A program made the translations under genes and the position numbers. The notes under the pieces are model-generated. The model saw only the letters and a list, made by a program, of their open reading frames with translations. It made no database searches and was not told the DNA's origin. This document shows, in pieces, positions 53,556 to 62,484 of a stretch of 64,000 nucleotides of DNA. Source of the DNA: Nocardia fluminea (lineage in GTDB: Bacteria > Actinomycetota > Actinomycetes > Mycobacteriales > Mycobacteriaceae); assembly GCF_002846365.1 (NCBI RefSeq), contig NZ_PJMW01000002.1, positions 1,922,001 through 1,986,000 on the forward strand, given 5' to 3'. Numbering within the stretch: the stretch's first letter is position 1; each line of letters starts with the position of its first letter.

Positions 53556-54515
53556 ATGACGGCACCTACGCAGGTGCTCACGGCAAGCCTGCCGACGCCG
53601 CCGACTGCGGTTATCGCCGTACCCGGGGCGCCGACGATGGTGGCCGACGCGCCGCGGTCACCCAGCTCCATGATCGACGGAACCCGAATCCCAGAGGTTC
53701 CGCCGTTCGTCTACGCCACCTTCACCGGCAACGAGGTGAAGTCCGCGATCTTGCGGCCTTTGGCTACCGCAAGAGCTGTAGCGGGAGCGGAGGGAGAACT
53801 GCGCGCGGTCGCCTGGCCGTTGTCGCAATGGATCTCGCCCGTGCTCGGTGACAGCGGGACCGCAACCGCACGGGTGTCTGTCGGCGCAGGTGGTCAGGTC
53901 GTCGTTTCCGCGGCGTTCGATGCCGGCAGCCGCACGACGACCGGCGGTGCGGTGTTCACTTCCAGAGCAGATCTGTCAGCCGAGGTCGTTCCGAATCTCA
54001 CGGCCTCTGCCGGATTCGGTACTACCGGCGTCTGCGCGACAACACGAATTGGTCCGATCCCGATGGCCGCCAGCGGCACCGGCACGTTCTCGATGGCGGT
54101 AGCACCGCCGTTCAAGCCCTCGGGCATGAGCAAGGGCGGCGACCAGCCACTGGGCGGAAGCTGGTCCGACATCACGGGTTGGTACGCCGATACTGCCGCC
54201 TTCCCGGGCTCGACGGTCAATGGCAATGCGCTGATCGCTCAAGGGACCGCGCTCAATATCGTGGTGTCGGCCAGCATCCCGTACGTGATCTACAGCGGCT
54301 TCGGTGGTCCTCGCCAGGCTGTGCGACTGCTGATCAACAATGTGGTGGTTGCCACTGGTGCTGAAAAGACCGGGTGGACAGGAACGATGACCGCGACCGC
54401 CACTGTGCGAGTCGACTCGGGTGATCGGGTGACCCTTCAGGGTTGGTCCACTCATGGTGCGTCGGTACGCGATGGCACCGCAACCCAGATTCGGATCGTT
54501 CGCGCTCCGGCCTAG
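53556..54515 (+). CDS. Minor tail protein, beta-rich
   Basis: 319 residues from ATG 53556 behind ATCGGAGG. Pro/Thr-rich N-terminus, a Gly/Ala/Thr-rich stretch of short repeats, then a C-terminal beta domain (WYADTAAFPGSTVNGNALI, VRLLINNVVVATGA, TLQGWSTHGASVRDG) related to fibre head domains. Last structural gene before a strong terminator. Confidence 0.7.
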   Translation: MTAPTQVLTASLPTPPTAVIAVPGAPTMVADAPRSPSSMIDGTRIPEVPPFVYATFTGNEVKSAILRPLATARAVAGAEGELRAVAWPLSQWISPVLGDSGTATARVSVGAGGQVVVSAAFDAGSRTTTGGAVFTSRADLSAEVVPNLTASAGFGTTGVCATTRIGPIPMAASGTGTFSMAVAPPFKPSGMSKGGDQPLGGSWSDITGWYADTAAFPGSTVNGNALIAQGTALNIVVSASIPYVIYSGFGGPRQAVRLLINNVVVATGAEKTGWTGTMTATATVRVDSGDRVTLQGWSTHGASVRDGTATQIRIVRAPA

Positions 54516-54570
54516 ACGGTCACGAGCAGTTTGCTGACTTGCCCGAGTTCGCCGACCGTATCCAACCCAT

Positions 54571-54603
54571 GTGCCGCGCTCACCCTCCAGGTGGGCGCGG
54601 CAC
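54571..54603. terminator. Terminator at the end of the tail operon
   Basis: GTGCCGCGC (54571-54579) pairs with GCGCGGCAC (54595-54603), extended by CACC/GGTG, loop CTCCA, followed by GTTTCATT. It separates the structural genes from the effector gene, which must use a promoter within 54604-54872. Confidence 0.85.
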
Positions 54604-54872
54604 GTTTCATTCATCACTTCGCGGTCGATTCAATGATTCGCTGCGCACCAATATTGGCTGGCTATTTGTCTAGCAAACGCTCGGCCAAAGCCACGAATGC
54701 CGTATGGCCCTTCATTCCGTAACTGCCGAGCTATCGACATCATCGGAGCCTCCAGGTTTCATACTGATCGGCATTCCCCTGCCCATGGATATTTACCAGT
54801 TCTTGGGCGCAATCGAGTTCATCGCACGGTGCGGGTCGATTCGCGACCGTAGATTTTGTTTGGAGGAACCCA

Positions 54873-57800
54873 GTGGGCTTATGGGATAGCATCAAAAATG
54901 CCCCCGGCAAGGTTGTCGATTTGGTGACCGGCGACGACGAGGACGAACGCAAAGACGAGCCACAAAAGCCGGCTACGCCTACTCCAACACCAGTTGCAAC
55001 GACACCGCCGTCGAGTGCCACACCGAGTCAGTCGGAGTCTTCGGGGGCGGACCTCGCTGGTGGTCTACTCGGTGTATCACCCGTACCCCAGGGTTCGCAG
55101 CTGACGACTAATCCCTCCGCTTCCTCCACACCCGACGATTCTAGTGCTGCGGCGCTCCAAGCCATGTACCCGACGGTGGCCGAGAAGGCTGGAACCGGCC
55201 AGAGCAGCGGCCCTAATAGACCTAGCGGTGACGCAACTGGTCTGACTCCGGAAGAGATGAAGTTGTTCCCCGGATTGCAGCAGGCACTGCAGAGCCCGGG
55301 GGACCAGACCACTCCTGCAGTGCAGGGGCTGCTGCCCAATATCTCGAAGATTCCGGAGTCCGAGCTTGGTCAGACCGTTACTTTTCCAGGCGGCGCAACT
55401 GTAAACAACAGTCAAGTCCGGTTGCCGAACGGCCTGACCGGAATCAAGTCAGAGGTGACAATCCCCGGCGTCAGCGAGTCGGTTGAGATTGCTCCCGAAT
55501 TGAGCTACTCGTCCGAGCAGTTGGCGGGTCTGTTCAGCACCGATGACTTTTACACAGCCGAGCAGCGCGCCAATGATCTCGCGCTGCTCAACGGCCCGCG
55601 GACGATGGGCCCGCACCGCCCTGGCACCGTAGCGGCGGACGCAGCCGCAAGGGCCGCGGCGACGGACCGGCTGAATGCCCATTGGAACCAGAAGGCGCTG
55701 CAGGGCGGTGCGGACGGGACGACAGTAGTGCCCGGGCTAGGTTACAGCCCAACACAATTGGCGAACGATCTGAGCCTGGCCGGCACCACAGGCAATCTCG
55801 ACGAAGCCAGCGAGCAACTTCGCCAGGAGGCGAGGGATCGACTCAACGCCCACGCATACACGCGGCAGAGCCAGGACGAGGATCAGCTATCCGCGCATAA
55901 CCAGTACCTACCCTTCGACGATCCGCGTCGCATTGCTGAGGTGCAGCGGTACATCGATTCGGGCCTGACTCCAGGCCAAGCGCAGAACGCGGTTTGGCGC
56001 AACGCCGTGGAAGCCCGAAACCGGCTGAATCAGGTCGGGATTCCGCTACTTGATCGTGTGCAAGTCGAACAACTCGACAGCACCCCTCGGCTCTACTCCA
56101 CTGATCCCCGTCGCCCGTTTACACCGGATAACTCCCCATATGAGGGGAAGCCGCATGATTTCACCGAGGTGGATTTTCGGAACCTAGTCGGTGATCTCAC
56201 AGGCTTGAACGATCTCAGTGAGGGCCTGGAAGACGGCGACTACGGGCAAGCCGCAATCGGTGGCCTTTGGACCGTCTTGACCTTCACTCCTGGCGCGTTC
56301 ATCAAACCCGGCATGGCTGGGCTGCGTAGCCTCGGTCGGTGGGCGGATGGAGCGCCGCCGACGGTCGGCCCTGGGAGCGCTGGGCTGGGCTACGGCATTC
56401 GTGCTGGATATGGCGCGAAAGAGGCTGGTGAGGGTGCCTCGGTGCTATATCAGCCGTGGGATGCCCGACCTGGAGTATCGCCATATGTGCCTGAAGGTGG
56501 CGCGTCTGGCGTCCCGAGGCAATTACCGGGTCAGGCGCTCATCCCGGACAACCCGTCGGGAGCATACCTGCCACGCGAGCGCCCGCTCGGCGACTCAGGT
56601 GAGTTGCCCTGGAACACGGGGCCAGCCACACCGAGTCCGGCCGTACAAGGGCTTGGTTCTCGCCTGCCCAGGTCTTTTGATCCCGACCCGGCTGGGCTCG
56701 GAGGACCGACCCTCTACGACCCGCGATTCTCACCAATCAACCCGAGTATCCGCCCCCGCGACATCATCCCTCGCCGTGGTCCCGGAGAACACGGAGCTGG
56801 CACCCCGTCTAACACTCGATTGGGTTCCGATCCGCAGCACTCAGGATCTAATGCACCCGAACCGGCGGCGAATTCTCACCCATCTCCACAAGCGGCATCC
56901 CGTGAGAAGTATGAACAAATATGGAGGCCGGTTGCAGAAGAGAAGTTGCGTAGCGCTGGAATCGATCCAGGGGAGGTATTCGGAGACCTCCCTGTATTTG
57001 ATCATGGCCGTGTGAGGCTTGCAAAATCGCTCGCTACAAACCCTTTCGGGACGAAGGCGATCGAAGCTGGAATGGAGCCGCGCGCTCTAAGATTCGCACT
57101 AGAGCAGGAAGGGCGTGGAAACCCTTACAATTTTACAAACGCATACGAATATTACAAGGCGCGATTTGATGATGCGGTACTCGAGGTTGAGCCCGGAATT
57201 CCTAAGAGGCAGAAGCCGCTAGTCGCAGCGCAAACTTTCAATGATACGGCAATAGCTAAAGATTTGGCCCGTGATCTTGAATTGATATCTACCAGTAATC
57301 GCGGGGCAGTGGCTATCGACCCGCTATTAGACGGGCGTGGCATAGATGGGGCATTGCGGTCGGCGGAAAATCTTGGATTCGGAAACCCCTACTCTGCGGC
57401 ATATCATCCCTACAAACATAAGCGCGAGATCCCAGACCTCGACGAGTCGAGTCCAACCCTCGTGTTGGACTATCAAAATAGCGCTGCGAAGACGGTGCGC
57501 GAAGGCCGTCTAGTTGAAGTAAGGCCCCTCGAGGGCGGGACCATGCAATATGTCTATCACCGGGATATCAATGACCTCACCGGGAAAGCTACCACCGTTG
57601 AAGTGTTGGTCAATGTGAAGTCGAATGGCACGGCAGTGCTCGCCAGCTATGCAAAACGGAAAGTAGATCCTCCGGCAGGGGGTTTCTGGGAGTGGCCGGA
57701 ATCCGGTCCTCCTTCCAAATTTGATACCGGACTGGAAAAATCGTCTGATTACAAGACGCACAATGCATCGTCATCGTTTCTTGGTGCGACATCCATCGCT

Positions 57801-58085
57801 GGCGTGTCCAGCCTGATATCAGGGTCTGACCTACGGGCTCTCGATGGTGCGCACTACCCGGATTGGAGTTCGGGCATGGTGAATATGCTGCGGCAAGGAT
57901 TGAAACGTTCATCGCATGCGCAGAACGTGGCAGTCTTTCGAGCTGCCGCTCACCTGGGTGCGGCAGGAATAAGTCGAGTTGATCGATCGTTGATGGTGAA
58001 TATTGTGCCTGCACAATCGGCTGCGAACGTCTCGGTGAAGAGAGAGGAAGCGGCTGTCGTCGGGCTCGGTGCGCATATAGGATAG
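54873..58085 (+). CDS. Large polymorphic-toxin-like effector, 1070 residues
   Basis: GTG 54873 behind TGGAGGAACC. Residues 1-30 are a short conserved-looking head (GLWDSIKNAPGKVVDLVTGD), followed by ~60 residues of Pro/Ser/Thr linker. A long central region with repeated helix pieces (YSSEQLAGLF, YSPTQLANDL, ARDRLNAH) follows. At ~435-480 lies LVGDLTGLNDLSEGLEDGDY with a hydrophobic segment, which looks like the pre-toxin region of polymorphic toxins. A Pro-rich linker leads to a C-terminal domain from ~670. GC content falls toward the 3' end, as in recently acquired toxin domains. The activity cannot be named. Confidence 0.6.
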   Translation: MGLWDSIKNAPGKVVDLVTGDDEDERKDEPQKPATPTPTPVATTPPSSATPSQSESSGADLAGGLLGVSPVPQGSQLTTNPSASSTPDDSSAAALQAMYPTVAEKAGTGQSSGPNRPSGDATGLTPEEMKLFPGLQQALQSPGDQTTPAVQGLLPNISKIPESELGQTVTFPGGATVNNSQVRLPNGLTGIKSEVTIPGVSESVEIAPELSYSSEQLAGLFSTDDFYTAEQRANDLALLNGPRTMGPHRPGTVAADAAARAAATDRLNAHWNQKALQGGADGTTVVPGLGYSPTQLANDLSLAGTTGNLDEASEQLRQEARDRLNAHAYTRQSQDEDQLSAHNQYLPFDDPRRIAEVQRYIDSGLTPGQAQNAVWRNAVEARNRLNQVGIPLLDRVQVEQLDSTPRLYSTDPRRPFTPDNSPYEGKPHDFTEVDFRNLVGDLTGLNDLSEGLEDGDYGQAAIGGLWTVLTFTPGAFIKPGMAGLRSLGRWADGAPPTVGPGSAGLGYGIRAGYGAKEAGEGASVLYQPWDARPGVSPYVPEGGASGVPRQLPGQALIPDNPSGAYLPRERPLGDSGELPWNTGPATPSPAVQGLGSRLPRSFDPDPAGLGGPTLYDPRFSPINPSIRPRDIIPRRGPGEHGAGTPSNTRLGSDPQHSGSNAPEPAANSHPSPQAASREKYEQIWRPVAEEKLRSAGIDPGEVFGDLPVFDHGRVRLAKSLATNPFGTKAIEAGMEPRALRFALEQEGRGNPYNFTNAYEYYKARFDDAVLEVEPGIPKRQKPLVAAQTFNDTAIAKDLARDLELISTSNRGAVAIDPLLDGRGIDGALRSAENLGFGNPYSAAYHPYKHKREIPDLDESSPTLVLDYQNSAAKTVREGRLVEVRPLEGGTMQYVYHRDINDLTGKATTVEVLVNVKSNGTAVLASYAKRKVDPPAGGFWEWPESGPPSKFDTGLEKSSDYKTHNASSSFLGATSIAGVSSLISGSDLRALDGAHYPDWSSGMVNMLRQGLKRSSHAQNVAVFRAAAHLGAAGISRVDRSLMVNIVPAQSAANVSVKREEAAVVGLGAHIG

Positions 58086-58164
58086 TCATATCCGACGCAG
58101 GTCGTAGCTGACGTATGATGCTCCCAGGATGCAATGTAACGTCAAGAATAGGTGAGTGTTGCTG

Positions 58165-58683
58165 ATGTTTAATGTTTTTCTATCCCCGCAGCAAGGTCTG
58201 TCGAGCGTTATCTCGAAACTGGAAGAATCAGACCGAGTTGCAGATCAGCGGCCGACTCGGGACGCATATTTTTCTCGTGCAATGGAGGATCTTGTTAGTG
58301 CGCACCTCCAGTTCGGCAATGATGAATTACTTACAGGTGATGAAACTGCAGGGCTGCGGTCTAGCGTGTCCGCTTTGATCACCACGAATCCTGGTGCCAT
58401 GTTCGCGTTCGTCTACACTTCGCTCAACTTGTCAATCCGCGCTGAGGTTGACGGCTGGTTCGGTCCGTGTGTAAATCGATCGGCCCTCGAGTTTCTGTCC
58501 GACCATTACTCCGGGTCTGTAGATGAGGATGACATGGAGTATGTGGAAGAAATAGACGACTGGCTCCGCGAACGTGCACCTAGGGTTGAGCCACTGTCTT
58601 CCAGTTGTCTGCCAAACTTGATTCCTGCTGGTCATTGGTGGTGGTTGTTGCCGCACGGGCCTCATCTAAGGGATGTCCCGTAA
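58165..58683 (+). CDS. Candidate immunity protein, 172 residues
   Basis: ATG 58165 behind AGGTGA; GTG 58156 would add three residues. Acidic (MEYVEEIDDWLRERAPR), with helical segments (RAMEDLVSAHLQF, SSVSALITTNPGAMFAFVY) and no signal peptide. It lies 79 bases after the large toxin-like gene and has the same low GC, the usual place of the cognate immunity gene. No family is recognised. Confidence 0.55.
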   Translation: MFNVFLSPQQGLSSVISKLEESDRVADQRPTRDAYFSRAMEDLVSAHLQFGNDELLTGDETAGLRSSVSALITTNPGAMFAFVYTSLNLSIRAEVDGWFGPCVNRSALEFLSDHYSGSVDEDDMEYVEEIDDWLRERAPRVEPLSSSCLPNLIPAGHWWWLLPHGPHLRDVP

Positions 58684-58691
58684 GTCGTTGA

Positions 58692-58949
58692 GTGGCAACA
58701 GGTACCGTGTCGCCGGTGGTGATCTCGGCGTCTGACCCTGCGATGGTGGAGTTGTTCTCCGGGCTGTGGCCAGCCACGTTCGCTCGCCTGATTACCCATC
58801 TACAGCGCGAGGGCGCTGACCGACCGTTACTAGGTCGACCGGCCCGCGCTGGGACCGTCATGATGTTAGGTGAATTTTCGATAGGAGAACATGATGGGTT
58901 CGGCTGGGTCGGATCGGTTGATGAAATCGACTATCGCCAAGATGGCTGA
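58692..58949 (+). pseudogene. Possible transposase N-terminal fragment
   Basis: The frame reads SDPAMVELFSGLWPATFARL then LQREGADRPLLGRPARAGT, which resembles the helical N-terminal domain of transposases and then breaks off as it runs into the next gene. No catalytic region follows. It could instead be chance coding in a junk segment. Confidence 0.35.
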
Positions 58950-59646
58950 AGCCCTGGCTGTGGAGGGTTTCACGCAGTGCGAGGCGTTGGACAGACACGG
59001 AGAAGCTCAGCCGGGGAAGCGATATCCGCGGTGGCGGCATGCGTGGTTCGCTGCAGATATCGATGGTTTGCCAGGTGTGCGCCAAGCCGTCATGGCTGAC
59101 CTGATGATCGATAGGGGCGGGTGTGTCAGTGTCTTCGGGTGGGCGTATGTAATGTCGGACGTGGTCGGGCAGGTCCGTGCCGAATTGCCTGTTGATGCGT
59201 TGGAAAGCGCCGCCGGAAGTCTTGAGCCATCCCGCATTGATTTTGTGTCGTTCGGAGATTTTCGTTATCCGCAGAATGTTTCGAGGGCGAAGAGTTGGGT
59301 CGCGGTGGAAGCCGATATCGACAACAGTGTTGTTGAATTCATGGATTATGTCCGTGGTGAAGTTCGGGACTGGTTTGGGCGGAGGTCGACGATCAATGAC
59401 CTGCTGACCCGTGCTCGAGAGCCCGCATTGGGCGCTATCGATCAATTGAACCCTGCACCTGAGTGTCTCCGCGATGTGGTCATTTTGGCTTTGTCGGCGG
59501 GTTGTGTTCAGGAGGCGGTGTCGTTGATGGATTGGTATCGTGGCCGTGACCAGTTTCATGATTGGGATTCGGCGGAGCGGGTTGCGGCGTTCGATGCCGC
59601 GATAGGTGTTCGTTTCCCGGAATATGCCGCTGCTCGGTCGGCCTGA
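58891..59646 (+). CDS. Hypothetical protein, candidate second immunity gene
   Basis: 251 residues from ATG 58891 behind ATAGGAGAAC. N-terminal helical part, central SVFGWAYVMSDVVGQVRAEL, C-terminal RDVVILALSAGCVQEAVSLM and VAAFDAAIGVRFPEYAA. Mixed alpha/beta cytoplasmic protein with no signal peptide. It is placed in the immunity-type tail of the effector locus; no family is recognised. Confidence 0.6.
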   Translation: MMGSAGSDRLMKSTIAKMAEALAVEGFTQCEALDRHGEAQPGKRYPRWRHAWFAADIDGLPGVRQAVMADLMIDRGGCVSVFGWAYVMSDVVGQVRAELPVDALESAAGSLEPSRIDFVSFGDFRYPQNVSRAKSWVAVEADIDNSVVEFMDYVRGEVRDWFGRRSTINDLLTRAREPALGAIDQLNPAPECLRDVVILALSAGCVQEAVSLMDWYRGRDQFHDWDSAERVAAFDAAIGVRFPEYAAARSA

Positions 59647-59699
59647 GTATTTCAATCAACCTGTTGAAGAACGGGCGCTGAACAATTGGAGTAAGTGGA

Positions 59700-60032
59700 A
59701 TGACGGTATGTGAAGTCGGGCGGATCGATCAGGTCGCTGTCGGGGCGGATGGTCGACTGATATTGGCGATGACCGAGGATCGTGATTATGGTCTGGGTGC
59801 GGATGCGGAGCTGATCGAGGATTTCCGGCGGAAGCTGAACGCGTATCTCGGGGCTGTGCGGTCGGGTGAGGTGCGCCGGATGGCGAGGAAGGCGGGGGTG
59901 GCGGGGGAAAACGGGGTCGACATTGTATTGTTCAGTGTGAGTGAACCGCCGCAATTGATTCGGGAAATGCTGGACACGGTCAATTCGAAACTCAGTAAAG
60001 AGGGTGTTTCTGCTCGATACGAGCTGCTTTGA
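59700..60032 (+). CDS. DUF6572-like protein
   Basis: 110 residues from ATG 59700. Layout CEVGRIDQVAVGADGRLILAM, TEDRDYG, then a helix IEDFRRKLNAYLGAV and a last helix LIREMLDTVNSKLS matches the small DUF6572 proteins found in toxin-immunity loci. Cytoplasmic. It fits as a further immunity-type gene; the function is unproven. Confidence 0.6.
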   Translation: MTVCEVGRIDQVAVGADGRLILAMTEDRDYGLGADAELIEDFRRKLNAYLGAVRSGEVRRMARKAGVAGENGVDIVLFSVSEPPQLIREMLDTVNSKLSKEGVSARYELL

Positions 60033-60159
60033 ACCAGCGAGCTTTTTTCATCCTGCTGCTGAACGCCGTTGCCCTGCAGCGTGATTCATCACGGCTCCGA
60101 CGTGCGAACTGGTGAAGCCCCTGGTAAGAGAGTTGATTACCACACCGACTTGCCCACCA

Positions 60160-60990
60160 GAGGCTTCCCTTGTTGTTCTACCGTGCCGCACTGCCCGTTG
60201 TCATCTTCGACCCTGCACTTCGTCGCCGCCGTGATCCGCGGTCACCGTCGCGAGATCGGATCACGCTGGAGGACACTGGATCCTGGCCAATAAGCGATGC
60301 TCGTGTTGGTCTACCTGTGCAAAGGCGAACCGTTCACCGAACTCGGGCCGGGTTCGACGTCTAGACCACGACGGCGTGGCGCTACGCCGAGGAAACAACC
60401 GCGTTGCTCTCGGCGCCGGCGCCAGGGCTGCGCTCGGCATTACGAGCCGCGAAATCCGCTGGTCACAGCTATTTGATTCTCGATGGGACCGTCATCGCGA
60501 TCGACCGAGTCGCCGCGGATCGGCCGTTCTACTCGGGCACACACCGGTTACACGGATGAACGTGCAGGTCTTGGCCTCGCCAGACGGTGAGATCGTGTGG
60601 TTGTCACCGGCATTGCCGGGCAGTGTCCATGACAGCAAAGCCGCCTGGATCCGGCAGATCGTGACCGAGTTGGTCATCGGCGGCTGGATAGTTATGGCGG
60701 ACAGGGGTTATCAAGGCGTCGCAGGGTTATCACCCCGTACAAGGGCAGGAACGAGCTGGCGTCGCATAAGAAGACAACCGTGCTCACGCACGTCTACGCG
60801 GCCGAGGCGAGCGTGCATTCGCCCAGCTCAAGGTCTGGAAGTTCCTGCGGAAGCTCCGCTGCTGTCCCGACAATACGACTCGGCTCGTCAAGGCGATCGG
60901 AGTCCTTCAGGACCGAGAGCTTCAAGCCGCTGCGGCAGGATGAAAAATGCTCATCGAGGATGAGCCTTGCGACTTTTGGGCACTCCAAAT
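60160..60990 (+). pseudogene. Decayed IS5-type DDE transposase
   Basis: Pieces in three frames: LFYRAALPVVIFDPAL; VAAVIRGHRREIGSRWRTLDPGQ then a stop; VLVYLCKGEPFTELGPG; VQVLASPDGEIVWLSPALPG followed by SVHDSKAAW with the second catalytic Asp; and IVMADRGYQGVAG. This is the order of an IS5-family transposase with several frameshifts and stops. No terminal inverted repeats or target duplication could be fixed by eye. Confidence 0.75.
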
Positions 60991-61094
60991 AGACATTGAG
61001 CCCTCCTATCCAAATTTGTTCGGCGATCGTTCGATCGGCTCACAGGTATGCCCACTTGGACCAGATCTTCCTAAATATCGCCTAGCTATTCAAT
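60991..61094. other. Short non-coding segment after the IS relic
   Basis: Nothing recognisable: no open frame with gene-like codon use. It is followed by the terminator at 61095. Confidence 0.4.
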
Positions 61095-61135
61095 GAGGGG
61101 CCCGACCCGGTGGGTTGGGCCCCTCGGACTGTTTT
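61095..61135 (+). terminator. Strong terminator with T run
   Basis: A 14-bp stem with one G-U (GAGGGGCCCGACCC, 61095-61108 with 61112-61125), 3-base loop, followed by GGACTGTTTTT. It has the clearest T tract in the window. No intact gene directly precedes it, so it is probably a remnant of a lost gene. Confidence 0.85.
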
Positions 61136-61267
61136 TCGCCGTGGATCACATTGTCCGGCAATCTGCCGAGCACATCCGGCGACTATCGGGCTGCTCCGGC
61201 CCCGCCGCGGCGCTCATCTACATCGCTGATTGCCTAATTCGATCGGCGACCAATAGAAGGATCACAC

Positions 61268-61837
61268 ATGCAGAAAACTCTGAGTATCATCGCGCCAACC
61301 GGTAGCGGCGTATTCTATTTCCCTGGGTTCGTCAAGATCGACGCGATGCGCGGAACTGGACAGTGGGGCCATGTCTCCGAATACGACGTTGTCATCGACG
61401 ACCAGGCACTCGACGAAGTGTCAGTTGTCTCGATCGGTAGCACGGATAACCGGCCCGGAGATCAATACCCCGGAAATATTTCGCTCGGCAGGGCCATTCT
61501 CTTCGGTTACCCCATGTACGTGCACTACACCGTTGAACCCGCCCCGTCTTGGAACGTCGAGAAGACCATGGTGATCACTGGGCAATCCTGGGAAATTCTG
61601 GCGTACGTCAAGGGTTTTGTGGCCATCGACGGCATCCAGCGGCGGGGTGATTGGGATCGTTTGGATGTGGTTGTGCGCTACCGGCCCAACGACCCCGAGC
61701 TGCACAAGATCACGGTGTCGACGACCGCACCGGATCGCGATCTGCCCGCCAATGCCATCGATCTCGGCGTCATCTGGCAGAACGACATGGCGCGCTATGC
61801 CCGATACACAGACGAGATCGTCACCCCGACGCCGTAA
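61268..61837 (+). CDS. Hypothetical beta-rich protein, 189 residues
   Basis: ATG 61268 behind AGAAGGATC. Segments IIAPTGSGVFYFPGFVKID and EILAYVKGFVAIDGIQRRGD look like an internal duplication (F/V-K-G/I-D-x-I/M-R-G-x-G). Strands dominate. No signal peptide or membrane helix. No family is recognised; it may be an effector or immunity protein of the island margin. The stop overlaps the next small frame (TAATG). Confidence 0.6.
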   Translation: MQKTLSIIAPTGSGVFYFPGFVKIDAMRGTGQWGHVSEYDVVIDDQALDEVSVVSIGSTDNRPGDQYPGNISLGRAILFGYPMYVHYTVEPAPSWNVEKTMVITGQSWEILAYVKGFVAIDGIQRRGDWDRLDVVVRYRPNDPELHKITVSTTAPDRDLPANAIDLGVIWQNDMARYARYTDEIVTPTP

Positions 61838-61956
61838 TGGATTCTGTTCCGACGCTTTACGGGTATTCGGCGGCAGGGCTACGGCGAATTATGGGAGATG
61901 AGCCGTTCCCCCGCAGATCGGCAATTGGTAGTCAAATCAGGCTGCTCATTCGATAG
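61837..61956 (+). CDS. Possible 39-residue coupled ORF
   Basis: ATG 61837 shares a base with the preceding TAA. The product starts MDSVPTLYGYSAAGLRRIMG and ends IGSQIRLLIR, basic. Coupling geometry is the main support; it may be chance. Confidence 0.3.
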   Translation: MDSVPTLYGYSAAGLRRIMGDEPFPRRSAIGSQIRLLIR

Positions 61957-61970
61957 AAAGGAATTAGACA

Positions 61971-62363
61971 ATGTCGAAACTTGTTCGTATCGCGGTTATT
62001 TCCAATCCTGAATGGACTACCATTCGGGTGCCTCGACAGGCTCGGCCCGTTCGGGCGCGCCGTGCGCCCGGTGGCGTCGTCGTCGGCTGGCCGCCGGGCT
62101 CTGAACCTACGTCTGATGTCGTTGTCTACAGCACGTACTGGGAGGTTCCGAGCAACGCGCTGACAGGCGAGGAGACCTATCTGATTCGCCGTGGGGTTCT
62201 GCCTGACCGTGCGGCCGGCCACCCCAGTGAGCCGCCCCTCGACGAGGTCAGTGAGTCCGGGATGCTCGGTGCCACTGCGCTTTTCGCGGAGGATCTCGAG
62301 TTTTTCTGGATCTATCGCGACTTGTTCCAGTCCGGTAGCGGCTATCCGCCGAACCGGGTCTGA
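61971..62363 (+). CDS. Hypothetical protein, 130 residues
   Basis: ATG 61971 behind AGAAAGGAATTAGAC. N-terminus IAVISNPEWTTIRVPRQ, middle VVVYSTYWEVPSNALTGEET, C-terminus LFAEDLEFFWIYRDLF. Small cytoplasmic mixed-fold protein, no family recognised. A terminator follows at 62421. Confidence 0.6.
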   Translation: MSKLVRIAVISNPEWTTIRVPRQARPVRARRAPGGVVVGWPPGSEPTSDVVVYSTYWEVPSNALTGEETYLIRRGVLPDRAAGHPSEPPLDEVSESGMLGATALFAEDLEFFWIYRDLFQSGSGYPPNRV

Positions 62364-62420
62364 TAGACCGGAATCTCGACAGTTTCGCGACGGAACTGGT
62401 GCGTACTGGAATCCAGTGCT

Positions 62421-62452
62421 CGGCCCGCGCCCCATGACTGGGGTGCGGGCCG
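62421..62452. terminator. Terminator after the 130-residue protein gene
   Basis: A 13-bp stem with one G-U, CGGCCCGCGCCCC (62421-62433) with 62440-62452, loop ATGACT, followed by TTTCGT. Confidence 0.8.
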
Positions 62453-62484
62453 TTTCGTCGTTTCCATATCTGGAAGCGGGTGGG

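Noticed and set aside
53310..53556. Upstream extension of the minor tail protein into the fibre gene
   Set aside because: It overlaps the fibre gene in another frame and reads as Arg/His-rich shadow. ATG 53556 follows GGAGG.
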